DNA from: Mortierella alpina | Lineage: Eukaryota; Mortierellomycota; Mortierellomycetes; Mortierellales; Mortierellaceae | Direction of reading: 5' to 3' | NCBI GenBank assembly: GCA_029449245.1 | Contig: JANATF010000012.1 | Location: forward strand, 1,629,799-1,693,798 | Length of the DNA stretch: 64,000 bases | Shown here: positions 1 through 11,410 of the stretch, in pieces | How positions within the stretch are numbered: position 1 is the stretch's first letter | How the letters are laid out: each line of letters starts with the position of its first letter | Translations under genes and position numbers: made by a program | The notes under the pieces: generated by a model | Told to the model about the DNA's origin: nothing | Databases searched by the model: none | What the model saw: the letters and a program-made list of their open reading frames with translations, nothing else

Positions 1-303
1 GCCGGCCCCTACGTTACTCACCTTTGCCTTTGACTGATCACGAGCAGCCACCGAAGCAATGACGATAGAGCGCATTGACTTGGCAGGGTAGACAAGGACC
101 TGGGGCGCAATGTTGGCAGCCCCCAGAATACCAATTCTAAGAGCGTCCTGAGAATACAATACCAGTTAAGACACCATACAGCTGTGCGAGCTCAAACGAC
201 TGCCAAGGACTGCGTAAGAGCTTACAGGGTCTTTAGACACTGAGGTCGTTGGAGAGGCTAGTCTGCGTCGTGCAAAGAAGCCCGGGGATGACTGTACGGA
301 CAT
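1..303 (-). CDS. Gfo/Idh/MocA-family NAD(P)-dependent oxidoreductase (5' part only)
   Basis: Two exons are visible: 303-226 (26 codons from ATG at 303, donor GTAAGC) and 147-22 (acceptor CTCAG, donor GTGAGT); the rest lies beyond the left edge. Exon 2 opens with RIGILGAANIAP, the dinucleotide-binding glycine-rich turn of the Gfo/Idh/MocA fold, and continues into SIVIASVAARDQSKAKV, the second strand and helix of the same Rossmann domain. This version resembles fungal trans-1,2-dihydrodiol dehydrogenase / D-xylose 1-dehydrogenase (NADP) proteins, which are cytosolic oxidoreductases. The first 26 residues are basic and serine-rich and add nothing to the fold. Substrate cannot be decided because the C-terminal substrate domain is missing. 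Confidence 0.8.
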
Positions 304-843
304 GTTCGAGAAGCAATCGGGGGTAAATTGAAGAAGCAAAAGAGAGCGTGTGTGTTGGCTTGAAAACAAAAAAGAATAACAGCGGTTGGGTCATCCTTTT
401 ATGCACAACGGACGTCATTGCATTCCGAATCATTCATGCGTTCATTGAGCGCAACGACCGCGACAAGTGCTCTCATCACGAACCTTGCTCACTCTTCAGT
501 AAAATGTTGTTCGCAAAAACAGCTGCCATATCGGTATAGACATGGCGAGAAAAGTGATCGGTGGTTTTGGAAGGCAGGACGCGTGTCCTGGAGACGCGCA
601 CCCTTCTTTGGCGAAGGTGTACAACCCGTGGCGTTGCTCTCCGGAATTTTTTACCTTGTTACACCGATGGAATAGATCGTGCTGTAATCGCCTGCTAGGG
701 CTCTGATGTATGAGCAAAGGCTGAGTGCTTCGGATGGTTCTCCGCAATGAACATCCAGAGCCGAAGAGATGCAGTGCAATAAAATATATGTATTGTTGTT
801 GTACTGTGGGGCTGTGTCTTTAAAGTCGCGTCCAAGTCATTTT
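304..843. other. intergenic, upstream of oxidoreductase and downstream of HIS3
   Basis: About 540 bp between the oxidoreductase start and the HIS3 stop. It should hold the oxidoreductase promoter and HIS3 3' end. Short ORFs here have no recognisable protein features and I see no RNA gene or repeat. Confidence 0.5.
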
Positions 844-1762
844 CTATAGAACTCCCTTGGTGCTGGGCACATCGTTTGTTCCTGTTCTCTCCACTGCATT
901 CTTGAGCGCCACTGCCAAGGCCTTGAAGGCACTCTCGGCTCTACAAGTAACGTTGAATACAGTAAGCTCTCAAGTAGGTCTGTCAAAGCATATTAGCCAT
1001 GACTGATTGGTCCTCCACTTACCTGTGATGGTCGTTGAAGCCCTTGAGAACATCGACGTGAAGAGTGATTCCTCCTGCCTGCGCGAACGATTCGAGAACG
1101 TGAGGGATCATCTCGCACGAGAGGGTTCCAATCATCTCACGCTTGAGTCCAAGGTTGATGTCAGCAAAGGGCCGTCCAGAGATATCAACAACTGCTCTTG
1201 ACAGTGCCTAGATGTGACCATAGCGAGAGGCAAGCCAGATCAGCCGATGCTTGAAGAGAAGGGAGATGAGGGTTCATAATCTCTAGTCTGTGAATAGCTA
1301 TTTGCTTACCTCGTCCAGGGGGCAATATGCTGATCCGAATCGCTTAATTCCTCGAGGCTCTCCGAGGGCTTGCTTGAAAGCCATACCAAGAGCAATAGCT
1401 GTATCTTCAGCTGTGTGGTGGTCATCGATGTGCAGATCTCCCTTGCACTTCAAGGACAGGGACCAGCCCGAGTGCTTGGCAAGAGCATGGAACATCTAAA
1501 GGAGCCAAAGAGAGGGGGGAAAAAGGAAAAGAGGTCCGTGGTCAGAATCAAGAGATTCGAGAAAGAGAGAGGACGCCTGAAAGAAGGCAATGGGCATGGG
1601 GGGTGGGGGTGGGGGCACAGGGATGATCTTTACATGGTCCAAGAAGCCGATGCCCGAGTCGATCTCGATAGCCTGTGCGCCGGCGCAGTCCATTGTCAGG
1701 GTGATGTGAATGTCGGTCTCGTTGGTCTTGCGAGAGACGGTCGCCGTTCTGAGGGAGGCCAT
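844..1762 (-). CDS. HIS3: imidazoleglycerol-phosphate dehydratase
   Basis: Dehydrates imidazoleglycerol phosphate to imidazoleacetol phosphate, the sixth step of histidine synthesis, in the cytosol. Four exons: 1762-1634, 1495-1310, 1207-1023 and 940-844, giving 198 residues, the usual length of a monofunctional enzyme. All hallmarks are present: [15 protein letters not shown] across the first junction, DDHHTAED at residues 67-74 and [15 protein letters not shown] near 162-174; these histidines and acidic residues bind the two manganese ions. The start at 1762 gives the expected short N-terminus ([17 protein letters not shown]). A perfect Gcn4/AP-1 site lies 142 bp upstream. Divergent from the BCL7-like gene. 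Confidence 0.96.
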
Positions 1763-1903
1763 GGCGGGGGGATATGAGCTGGATGCAGGGGGATCAGAGG
1801 GACCAGAGGGTGGAATGGAGAGAAGGAGCGAAGGAGAGAGAGAGAGAGGGAGGATATGTCTGCTGCTGCATATCCGCCGAAGATCAAAAAAAAAAAAAGA
1901 GCT

Positions 1904-1910
1904 TGAGTCA
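1904..1910. promoter_or_regulatory. Gcn4-type site (TGAGTCA) upstream of HIS3
   Basis: TGAGTCA matches the Gcn4/AP-1 palindromic core and lies between the HIS3 start (1762) and the divergent BCL7-like gene. In yeast, HIS3 is controlled by Gcn4 at such a site; use of the site here is inferred. A CACGTG E-box lies at 1967-1972 in the same promoter. Confidence 0.5.
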
Positions 1911-2046
1911 CCACCACCCACTCAACCCGCCCAGCAGCCCAATCTGCTCCTCCTCCTCCAGCTAGTCACGTGGTATACAGGGTGCAGCACCAAAATACGT
2001 GTTGAGGTGGCAGAGCCTTGCGAGCTGATTCATTCACTCCACCACC

Positions 2047-3313
2047 ATGACTTCAACTCGACCACGCGAGGGACGCGGCATCCGCCACACCGCAGGCGGC
2101 GAGCACGATCGCCTCAAGAGAGCCGTCCTCCAGCCCGTCCAGTGCTGGTAAGGCCACCCTCCACGCTGCATCCTCATTCCGCGGCCTGTTCACAGCACCA
2201 TGATCAGGACTCACCTTCATACCATCCCTAACATCAACCTCTGACCAATGTCTCCGTCCTGCTCATCAACGTTTCTTTTGAAAAACGCCCAGGGACAAGA
2301 AATGGACTGAATCCAAGAACGGCAAGCAGTTGCTGGTGTACAAATGGGTGAAATGTAAGAGATCAACAAGAGGATCGCTGCTTGACGCTTCTTTTCAATA
2401 CGAAACAACCGACTCACTCACACAAATCTGTTCTCCATGACATTAGCCCATCGCCAAGTTGAGCTGGACGACGACGACGATGAAGAAGAGATGGAGCAAG
2501 CCCCTGCTCCCCGCCAGACAGAAGAGGTGCGGAGGCCCTTACCAGAGAAGCATTGTTGCCACGAGTTCGACTTGTGAAAAAAAAAAAAAAAAGTCCTTGA
2601 ACTCACATTTCAATCTTGCCATGTTCTTTTGTTTTTCTCGCGTCTAGGAGGTCGGAACACCAGCCCCGGCACTACCAACACTCCAGGATGCAGACGACAC
2701 CACAGCATCGACACCTGCACAGACTGGAGAGGACGACGACGAAGACGAGGCCGATGTCGTGACAAAACCCAGCTCACATCCGCCCTCACACCCGGAACAT
2801 GAAAAGAGAGCTATGACCTCTAGTCGCCCAGAGAGTGCCACACAAAAGCTCATCCGAGAAGAGTCCAAAGGCCCTAGGAGCAGTCGCGACGGAGACGACG
2901 ACGAGGATGACTCAGAGTCGAACCGACCTCTAGTCTTTACGCCATCGCTGGAAACCCCTATCGAAACTCAGGCCAATACGCCTCAGGACTTTGAAAGCAT
3001 GTCCCCAGCGCCCGTGGAGAGTGACAACGACCTGAAGCGCGAGGTAGCAGTGGATATGGTCGTCAAGGGTTTGGACGAGGGACAAGCAGAGATGGAGGAA
3101 GCCATGGAGGAGGTGGTCGTCAAGGAGAAGGAGCACTCTCATCCCATCGCCGCGGACAATGATGACCCACAGCTCGACGTCTCACACGGCATGGATATCG
3201 AAAGCGCACATTCGAAAGTAGTAGTAGCAGCATCATTATCCGGAGCAGCCTTGACTGAGCTGGCCAAGGACATCGCCACCGATGGCAGCATGGACATTGA
3301 CCCGTCAGCATAA
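2047..3313 (+). CDS. BCL7-like N-terminal domain protein
   Basis: Four exons, 2047-2147, 2293-2354, 2447-2526 (donor GTGCGG, weak) and 2648-3313, giving 302 residues. Residues about 14-55 align with the conserved BCL7 N-terminus: a DRLKRAVLQ helix, then CWDKKW, then a strand ending in VYKWVK, equivalent to KWEKKWV...YKWVPV in animal BCL7 proteins, which are small subunits of SWI/SNF (BAF) complexes. The remainder is disordered, with runs of D/E (2476-2490, 2729-2755, 2893-2912) and many S, T and P, also typical of BCL7. I infer a nuclear chromatin-remodelling role. The match is by eye and short, so family assignment is moderate. Convergent with the next gene, 104 bp between stop codons. Confidence 0.6.
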
Positions 3314-3417
3314 TACACGTTCAGTTTATCCTCGCCTGCTTTCAATAAACTATCACCAGAACGACGATGATATATTTGATACAACTTGTCTGCCCTCGCT
3401 AAGGAATCACCATGGGG

Positions 3418-4914
3418 CTACTTAACAGGAGATGGTGTTGTATTTGGCTTTCGCAGCAAAGATGACAGTTTCCAGAGTCCAGTCGCAATGGGCAAGCTCC
3501 AGCTAGACTCTACAATCCCAACCCACTGTGTTTGTGGATTTTGTCCTGGGGCATGCAAATCCAAAGGCCGACTTAAACAAGCACGCTGGATAGCCAAGAG
3601 GCCCTCTGGGTGGTTGCTGAAAAGCTGGTTCATGTCGTACAGCGGCACTGTCGCTGTTGCTTTTTTGCCTCCGCGGACTGAAACTGTCTTGGGACAGTGC
3701 TCTGAATAACTCTCAAAGGTAGGGAGATCCGGGCGAGTGATGTCGATGTCGACCTTTAAAGTCGGGTCTAAAGGTGCGGGATCTCCGTCAGCATGCTTGA
3801 AGGGCAACAGACCGTTTTGAAAGAACAGGACACATAGTGGTGGCCTGTGCGTGGGTCCTTCCAGCAATATTGTCTCTGTCGCATCCCGAGAAGCGCCAGT
3901 GTGTGTTCCGGATTCCGCTGCTGGTATCAGAGTGACCAATGGCATCCGACGCCGCGGTGAGAGTTTGGACAGATTGTGAAACTCGTGGGCTACGCGGATG
4001 GTCCACTGTGCGTACACTAGTTGCACAATATCTGGTCGCATATAGGCAGACGAAGCTATGATCTTGTATTTCCCTGTAATGCAGTACCATGGTTAAACAC
4101 CGATGCGATTAAGACATCCGTGGGTGTGACCAGTGCTGCCACCCCTGTTACCTTCTTTGACCATGCTCTCCATGACTTTGCATCCTGAAAACACCCACTT
4201 GCCCATCCCGTGGCGATCCTGTGTGCGTCGAGAGGCGTGCAGCAACAAACTCTTTGGTATAATTTGCTCAGGAACAATCCACGAGCGATCTTTTGGCGAG
4301 TCCGCAGCTGCTTGTATAAGCTTCGTCATAAAAGCTATGCCATCGTACCCCAAGAAAAGTCAGCCATGGGCAATGTCTACTTTATAGTCAGAAAGAGTCA
4401 AGTTGGAAGGCATGCTTACCATTAGGCAAGGACTTTCTCGTGTATAAGCATTGTCGTACCGGCGTCGCCAAAATGGCCGCTAGTACAAGAACAGTGGCCA
4501 GCAGTCAGACTCTCGTCGTCAGATGAGCGTACACGAAATACGATATGCACCGCCATAATTCATACCATATGGATTGTTGGCGATCTGTCGTTCGAACGCA
4601 GTCGCGTTGCCTGGAAGGTTTCGTGAAGGGCTTGATCTTTTTGAAGGGGGCCTACGAGGGGCGTCCAGCAAGAACGACCTCGTGCGAATAGGGTCGGAGA
4701 CTCTTTGGTGATCCGCCTTTGCTGTTTTGTCTTCTGAACATACATTCAATATCGTGCTAGGTGGTGCAACTCCTGCATTCAGCTGAGAGGGTCTATCGTG
4801 TGGTTTTGCAGTAGTCAAAGTTCTCAAGAAGGCTCTGAAGGAAGTCCGTCGAGAACAGTGGCGAGATCCACCTGGTGCCCAAGCGGCAGTTTCTGAGAGC
4901 GAATGCCGAAGCAT
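3418..4914 (-). CDS. predicted mitochondrial protein, fungal family not firmly identified (possibly RRG8-like)
   Basis: Four exons, 4914-4566, 4479-4420, 4334-4152 and 4073-3418, joined in consistent phase to give 415 residues. The N-terminus (MLRHSLSETAAWAPGG then SRRTSFRAFLRTLTTA) is rich in R, S and T, lacks acids and looks like a mitochondrial presequence. The core after the first intron, NNPYAAILATPVRQCLYTRK, recalls the LYGRLLASPMR block of yeast Rrg8, needed for respiratory growth and mitochondrial genome maintenance, but I remember that family only weakly. The C-terminal half, KYKIIASSAYMRPDIVQLVY onward, has no motif I can name. Exon 2 is only 60 nt. Treat as a conserved-looking protein of unknown function. 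Confidence 0.6.
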
Positions 4915-5299
4915 GAAAGACTTTGCGTTGCTGGGAGATCTCTGTACAGCGTGTGCGCCCGTGCCTCTATCTAGTGCCGTGGTGTTGCAGCGGAAAGGAG
5001 GAAAGAAAGAGCTGACAATGGCCGCTGTTCGACAGAGGTTGATAACATCGAGCGGGTGATTTGAGATACAAGCCACCCACTCCTTTTCCAAGCGAGGCGC
5101 AATGCAGTGAATGCTCAACTTCCTTCGTTTATTGTAGTGGCAGTAGAGGGGGCTTCGGGAGGGAGGGATGCGAGGGTAAACAGCACGAGAAAGTGCAGCC
5201 TTTGCCGTCAGAGTGGGACGAGAAAGGTCGGCCAGTCCCTCATGCTGAAGATGCGTATGTGTTCGACGATATGCCGTATCCTCATGACCGGATCGCAAT
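4915..5299. other. intergenic between mitochondrial protein start and Ariadne stop
   Basis: 385 bp that must carry the promoter of the gene ending at 3418 and the 3' end of the Ariadne gene. An open frame runs in from 5433 on the minus strand but has no conserved features, so the start at 4914 was preferred. Nothing else recognised. Confidence 0.4.
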
Positions 5300-7624
5300 T
5301 TAGATCTTTCCAAAGTCAACAAAGAACTCCCAGCGGCCCTCAGCCAGGCCCTTGGCAGTGTCCTCCAGCACAACCTCACGGCGGCTACCGACATATACAG
5401 TCTTGTCCAGAACTTGTGCTCTAAGCTCGGCAATCTTTTCTCTCTCGATCGGCTTCTCCAGCAGCTCGCTCAACGCCTCCACGGCTACCTCGAGGTCACG
5501 CTGGTTGTCTTCAAAGAGCTCCGTCATATTGTTTCGAGCCAAATAAAAGGCAAAGGCATACGTCCAGCGAAGGGTCATACGGCAAGAGGTCAATACATCC
5601 ACAGCCTTTTTCAAGAACTGAACCTCAATCCACGAGAGATCGCTCGTTCTTTGCATCTCCTCCATCTTCTTTTCCGTCTTCATGTAGAGATCCCGATCCA
5701 GTTTGGCTGAGTGCTCGTGATTTGCAAAGCGATTGTAATACTAGAATTAAAGAAGAAGGAAAAATGAAGAACGGACTCATTAACAGCTGAGGTCTTCCTC
5801 GTTTACTTTGTGAAACAGGCACCAGGGCGAAGCAATACTCACATGAAGGTATCGTTCCAGAGATGCTCGAGACTTTGCTTGTTGGTCACGCGCGTCTGTG
5901 CTGCTGGATTCCTCAAAGCGGTTACAGTTGTACCAGCTCGTACCGTGCTCGGACCATGGACCCATGCAGACCCAGCAGAACTCATATTTACACTTCCGGC
6001 ACGTCATGTGGTTGCATCCTCCGTTCTTTTCAATCGTCGACTGGCACTTGCCGCACTCCTTTGTGTGAGCCGAAATCCAGTTTGCCGTTTCCGAGTCATC
6101 CGCACACTTTTTCTGCCACATCTTGACGAGTCCACATGGCGCGGGTTGATGATCGCCAAGGCCGCATCCGAAGCAAAATTTGTATCCGCAAGAGCACTGC
6201 ACAGTTGGAACAATAATCGCAAACGACGAGTGAGGCAGGCGGCACTCGACGGCGTTCTCGCAGTTAGGGGCTGGACACCATCTGAGATTGTCTAGATCCG
6301 CGACATATGCTCTATCTTGTAGTTGACGGTATCTTTTTGTGATACATACCCATACCCAGGCACAAAAAAGTAACAAAAAAAAAAAAGGTTGTGTTAGGTT
6401 GTCATCTCCATCACTAACCCCTAGTTCATTATAGCCCAGTTCGCATCAATGGTACTTACTTGGACATCACAGGCGACTGGACCACTTTCTTGATAGTTTG
6501 TTCGTCCACGACAACATCGCAGCCTGACTCGGGACAGAGGATCCTTCGGCATTCGCCCTCCTCGACAATCTTCTGGGTGAGATACTGTTCATAACATGGT
6601 TGGCAGAAAACGTGACCGCATCGCAATCCGAGAGCTGGGCCAGCACTGCTGTCGTCGAAGCAGATCATGCAGACAAATCCCCGCGGACGCTTTAGCAATC
6701 GGGTCTGGACGTCATCTAGGACCACTCCAGCCTGATCCAGGATCTCTTGTGCGTGGTCCATATAACGCTCCACCAGACGCTCCTTATTCCACTTGAAGCT
6801 CCTAAGCAAAGCCGCTGCCTGGTCCTGCGTTACGCCGAGAATGCCGGCGACGTGGCTGGAGGCGCTGGCCTGTGCGGCCAAGATATCCGACAGCGGGAAG
6901 ACGGTGAAGTCGACCTCGTAGGCCTTCTTTCGATGCTTTTCAGAAATCATGTCGGAGAAGCCAATGTCCTCAGCCTGCTCGTACTCAATGTCTGCATGCA
7001 AGGAAGCGAAACGTAGTTGTACACAAATGAGAGAGAATAAAAGGAGAACGAGAAACAACAGAGGGTAGAGTCAGTCGGTCGTGTCGTGCTCATTGAGTCC
7101 ACCTTCCAAAGCTGTGTCAATGGGATAGCTCAGTCGAGGCCCACTCCTTGCGCAACAAGGAATGGACGCATCCCTGCAGAGGGACCCATGCCTGGCACAA
7201 GAGCAGCTCTATTATTTTTTCAGTCTGACGACCCCTTGAAAGACTTCACTACCCTTGCGGGTCAGGTGCCATGGCCAGCGCATGTCGCTGCCCCACACAT
7301 CTGCCTCCGTTGCTACCCTTCCCTTCAAATGAAGGTTAATTCAACCATTACCTGATTCTTCAAAGTCGTCATAGTCAGAGTCTAGTTTCAGGGCAGAGGA
7401 CAAGATGTGAATGAGTCGTTCGCAGCACGTCAAAGGAAGAAGAGGGTGGGGGTCTTTCTCGTTGTCCAACTCAACAAGGCTTCAAAGAAGAGGGGTATTA
7501 TGTGTATGTGTATCTCTGTAGTGCGTGTGGTCACATTCAGAAGGTTCGATTCTTGCGTAGTTTCAGCAACGCCATCGATCCTCTTACCGACGAATTCATC
7601 CTCACTCATGCTTCCTGAACTCAT
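5300..7624 (-). CDS. ARIH1: Ariadne-type RBR E3 ubiquitin ligase
   Basis: RING-between-RING ligase of the Ariadne/HHARI class (yeast Hel1 relative); it accepts ubiquitin from an E2 on RING1 and forms a thioester on RING2. Five exons, 7624-7588, 7381-7352, 6991-6460, 6332-5843 and 5740-5300, give 509 residues, the family norm. Order: acidic N-terminus, UBA-like segment about 60-110, RING1 from C130 (CMICFDD, CGHVFC), IBR from about C219 (WCPAPNC, CSCGYKFC), RING2 from C293 with NGGCNHMTC; the catalytic cysteine should be C306. The C-terminal Ariadne domain starts near YLHYYNRFANHEHSAKL and ends EFFVDFGKI. The fourth exon uses an A-rich acceptor (CAAAAAG at 6338-6333) supported by the KYRQLQDRAYV reading. 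Confidence 0.94.
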
Positions 7625-7839
7625 GCCGGCGTTCGCGTTGAGGGGAGGAGATGCTGCTGTGCTTGCAGGGAGAGAGTGCTGTGGAGGTGTAGGCACAGTG
7701 ACAGAATGTGGGCTCAGGGATGGAGGCGAATGCAGGCGAGAGACGGGAGTGCGTGTGTTTGAATGGTTTGCAAAGAAGAAAAGGAGATGAATTCGCGCAG
7801 GGAAACACAAGTACGTTTCATCACGTGAGTGGTTTTCCT

Positions 7840-10405
7840 TTATTCAGTGGATGCCGCTGGCGGGGTATACTTGAAGCGGTTGAGGTTGAGAGTCGGCGGT
7901 GGAGTCCTGCCTTGGGAAGGTCGACACTCGATCGGTGCTGAGTGCGCCTGGAGGTCTGATAGAGGTGCCTTGGTGGTGAGTGGGGCTGCCTTGCTAGCGG
8001 TATCGATGACCTTTTGACGTTGCGTTTCGAGATGGTAAACCGGCTGCCCAGGTGTAATTCGCACTATGCCTCTTCCAGGCAGATCTGATCGGCGTCCGGC
8101 TGTGGATCCAAGTGTCCTGCTCTGCCGAGGATTGCTCGATATAGATCCGCTTCTTTTGGACTGAATTCCAGCCTGAAAGGCCCTGGTCAAACCAGTTGTG
8201 CGACCAAGCGTCTGTCCTGAAGGATGAGAAAACTTTTCACGCCATCCTTGAATGACTTTTGCCTCTGACGACTGACTCGAGTTCTTGACCACGCTTTCCG
8301 CCGCTACCTCGGGTGGAAAAGACAATGATCCCTGTGATGCTGAGGGTGAACCACCATCATTTTCTTGCTCTGGAGAGGGGCTAGCATCGGCTGAGCAACA
8401 GGGACCGCCCTCAAGTTCGACTCCACTGTCTTCTCGAACAGCCTTTGATCGTGCCTTCGGATGAGTATCTTCAGCGGCATCAGAGGTAGGCTCGTCGAAT
8501 CCAAAGAATCTACTACGCGCTTCAATGACCACGTTTGGTGATGGATGGGGTTCTGACACGGGGGTCCGTTCCTGAACTTGCATGTGGATTGGACTCGCGC
8601 TAGAGCTGCATGTCAAGGAGGCGGATGTAACAATCTTTGATGGCCGCTCCAGCACTGTAATCTTTGCAGCTGCGGCTGTATTGTCACTCAAAGGCTTTCT
8701 TTTGAGCGTTGCTTGCTTGCACTCGGTGGCTGTGTTACAGGACTGTGTGACAGGTGTAGTGGCAGGTCGCACAAAGTAAGATTGTATGGACTTTGAGCTC
8801 TGCGTTGATGCAAGTTGCCTGTAAGCAAAAGCCTAACATTCAGAAGAGCCATGAAGGAGTGTCAACGTCCATGGCCAATAGTGTAGGGGCAACTGCCAAC
8901 AGAAAACCTCCTGAGTTCGTTGCATGGCCACTTTGTCCTTACAGGTTTGTTTTCCTTTCCGATGTAGACCGACGTTGTCTTTTGACCTGGGATCGTTCTT
9001 GAAGGGGTGGTCAGTGCTGCCTTGGTCATGGGATGCAGCCGTCCAGAAGCAATTCCTTGAAGGACGCTTTGCTCAATCACACTATGTGCACAGATTGATG
9101 AGTGATAGCGGCGATTTGAGTTGGCTGTGTGGGGAACAGGGTATCCTCATACAACTGCGCATAGTACGCTATTAACTTACGGTCCTAAAAAGTCGTATTC
9201 CTCGGTTTGAACGAGCTCCTCCAGCTCATCTGGTATAGCGTTCAGGTGGACCATTGACTTGGTGACAGGATCATACACCCGCGCGTACAGAAACGTCAGA
9301 TCTGCTCTCCGAAACGCTTCCTCATAGTCGGATTGAATCTTCATGCTGGTGGACTCCATTCGTAGATATTTGACAGCCCTATCCATTGTTTTGAATCGCC
9401 GAAGGAGCCGTTGGGAAGTCTTGAGGCCCATACCGGGAATTGAAGGTAAGTAATCACAGCCTGCGAGAATGCACATGTGGCGGATCTCCGTCATGCTCCA
9501 TTCGTGAAACGACACTTCCTGTACGAGGCTGAGGTTCTCATGCAGGATCTCTATTCCTGCTCCATATGGATCCAGTTTAAATATGACCTGTAGGAATAAA
9601 CGGTATAAAGTAAGCTACCTCTCATTGTTGCTGAAATGGGCATATGAGCCTAGGTTGCTTACCCGTTTGCAGCCAAACACTAGCAAGTCCGAATCCTCTG
9701 TCACAATGCCATCAACGATTCCTTTCTTTTCCAGATAGGCCAACTGAGCATCCGCCTCGTAAGGAGCCACGACATAATCGACTTGTGCCGCCTTTAGAGC
9801 CTGAATGACCGCATAGGCCATCTCCGGTGTGACATCCACGCACTTGCGAAACTGCTCGAGAGCCATCTTTGATTTTCCACTCTGAAGTAGCTCCATCGCT
9901 TGCTTTTTGCTCTCCTCGCGGCGTCTGTTTACAAGTGCAAGTGAAAAAAAAAGTGTGAATTCGACATGGTCTGGAAGAGGTCCCCATTCCACTGCTGTCC
10001 AACTGCAGGAGGCTCGAGTCTATTATGCTTACCCAAGACGATCCTGCTCTGTGACAGCCTTTGAAGGAAGGTAACCTCCATCAAAGACCACGTATGGCTT
10101 CACTCCAAAGAACTTGAACATCTCTATCTTGCGCATAAAGTACGTAACGTATCTAGAACGTGAGGCCACGCAGCAAGAGACTTGTCAGCGAGAGTAATGT
10201 CGTCCAGGAAAACATGGCGTTTGTAGTTTGTCGAGACAACCTACTTTTCTGTGACTTGACCGAGACATAGTTCCTGCGCACAGGCGAATGCGCCTTTATG
10301 CAACCACACATAGCCATCGACTGCGAGCGTTTGTCCAGAGTAATCTTTGAGATGCACTGGTTTCTCAATGGACTTTAGCAGAGGCAGCAGGCCTTGAATT
10401 CCCAT
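7840..10405 (-). CDS. EXO1: exonuclease 1, 5'-to-3' DNA exonuclease/flap endonuclease
   Basis: Rad2/XPG-family nuclease acting in mismatch repair and double-strand-break end resection in the nucleus. Six exons: 10405-10245, 10152-10033, 9924-9663, 9587-9181, 9081-8943 and 8832-7840; 693 residues. The start MGIQGLLP is the invariant mature N-terminus. Metal ligands are present: D30 in AVDGYVWLH, D78 in VVFDGG, E150/D152 in APYEADAQ, D171/D173 in TEDSDLL and D226 in GCDYLP, followed by the helix-two-turn-helix IPGMGLKTS. The C-terminal half is disordered and S/T/P-rich, as in other EXO1 proteins, with a PIP-like SIQSYF at 378-383. The last acceptor (GTTAG before 8832) was chosen because it alone preserves phase. 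Confidence 0.95.
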
Positions 10406-11048
10406 GTCGTCCTGCAGAGAGGGATCCGGCAAGGAAAGACTGGTGTATTGTAACGCTGCTTTGTCTGTGTTCTGTTGTGTCGCTAATGATGCTTTTGTGG
10501 AGGCGAGTCGATGTTTTGTCTCGGTGAGGAATGAGAGTTGGAGTGCAGCAAAGCAATCATAGCCGACGCGTTCAGCCTTTGCTTGACTTTGGTGGCTTTT
10601 CTCGTTCTTTGGTAGGTAGGGGCATCTCGTGATTTACAGGCTGCTTTCGAATGGGAGCGCGAATCAAATGGCCCAAGCACACACCCCTTGTATGCATAGG
10701 GAGATGAGGGTCGTAGTTTGTATGTGGGCTGCAGAAGGGTTTGCCTGCTCAATTTGGCCAGCAACGTCCGAGGGAGGGATGCACAATACGACGCAGAAAT
10801 CGCGCAATCGATAGCTTGGATCCACACGGACAGCAGGAGCACAAAGTGGCGAATATCAGATCGGACAGTCACACAGCCTGGCCAATCGTGCGCTCGCCCA
10901 TCTCGTTTTCACCCGCCCACTGCCCCTGGCGTGCTCAGCGTGGACCCACAGAGCAGACAGTCTACACGATAGAAGGCAGCGCAGGAGAGGGAGAGGGAGA
11001 CAGACAGAGGCAGCGCAAGAGCAGCGATGGGGAGGACAGAGGAAGGGA

Positions 11049-11100
<52 letters not shown>

Positions 11101-11410
11101 CAGAGAAAAAAAGAGATAGCGAGCCAGTATGACAGGCAGCACCCAAGAGCTTATAATATCATTGCGTGCGATGGCGCGATCACTATCTGTGTGTAGATGC
11201 ATCAGCTACATATGCCCGCTGTCTCTTCCTCGTCTCTCTTCTCTTCTCTCTTCTCTTTCCAACCCTCTTCATCCCCATCCCCGTCCTCGCCCTCACCCAC
11301 CCTCACCTCCATCGTCATCCTCATCCTCATCCTCATCCCCGACGCCTCCTCTCTCGCTTCTTCCTCGCCCTCCTTTCTCCGCCTTCCCCACTCTCGTCCT
11401 CTACACAGCC
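10406..11410. promoter_or_regulatory. divergent EXO1 / sulfite reductase promoter region
   Basis: About 1 kb between the two start codons. An ACGCGT box (MBF/MCB-like, 10566-10571) lies 161 bp upstream of EXO1, fitting G1/S control of a repair gene. A purine-strand GA microsatellite (11046-11104) and a pyrimidine-rich stretch (11218-11345) precede the sulfite reductase start. An in-frame open reading frame extends back to 11129 but is low-complexity S/P/L translation of CT-rich DNA. Confidence 0.5.
11046..11104. repeat. (GA)n microsatellite with interspersed ACAGAG
   Basis: Runs of GAGA broken every 16-20 bp by GACAGA, on the plus strand, in the EXO1/sulfite reductase promoter. Pure low-complexity; a shorter similar tract occurs at 29654-29698. 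Confidence 0.9.

Noticed and set aside
11129-11410. N-terminal extension of the sulfite reductase ORF
   Set aside because: Adds only S/P-rich low-complexity residues from a CT-rich leader; the ATG at 11411 starts the conserved region.
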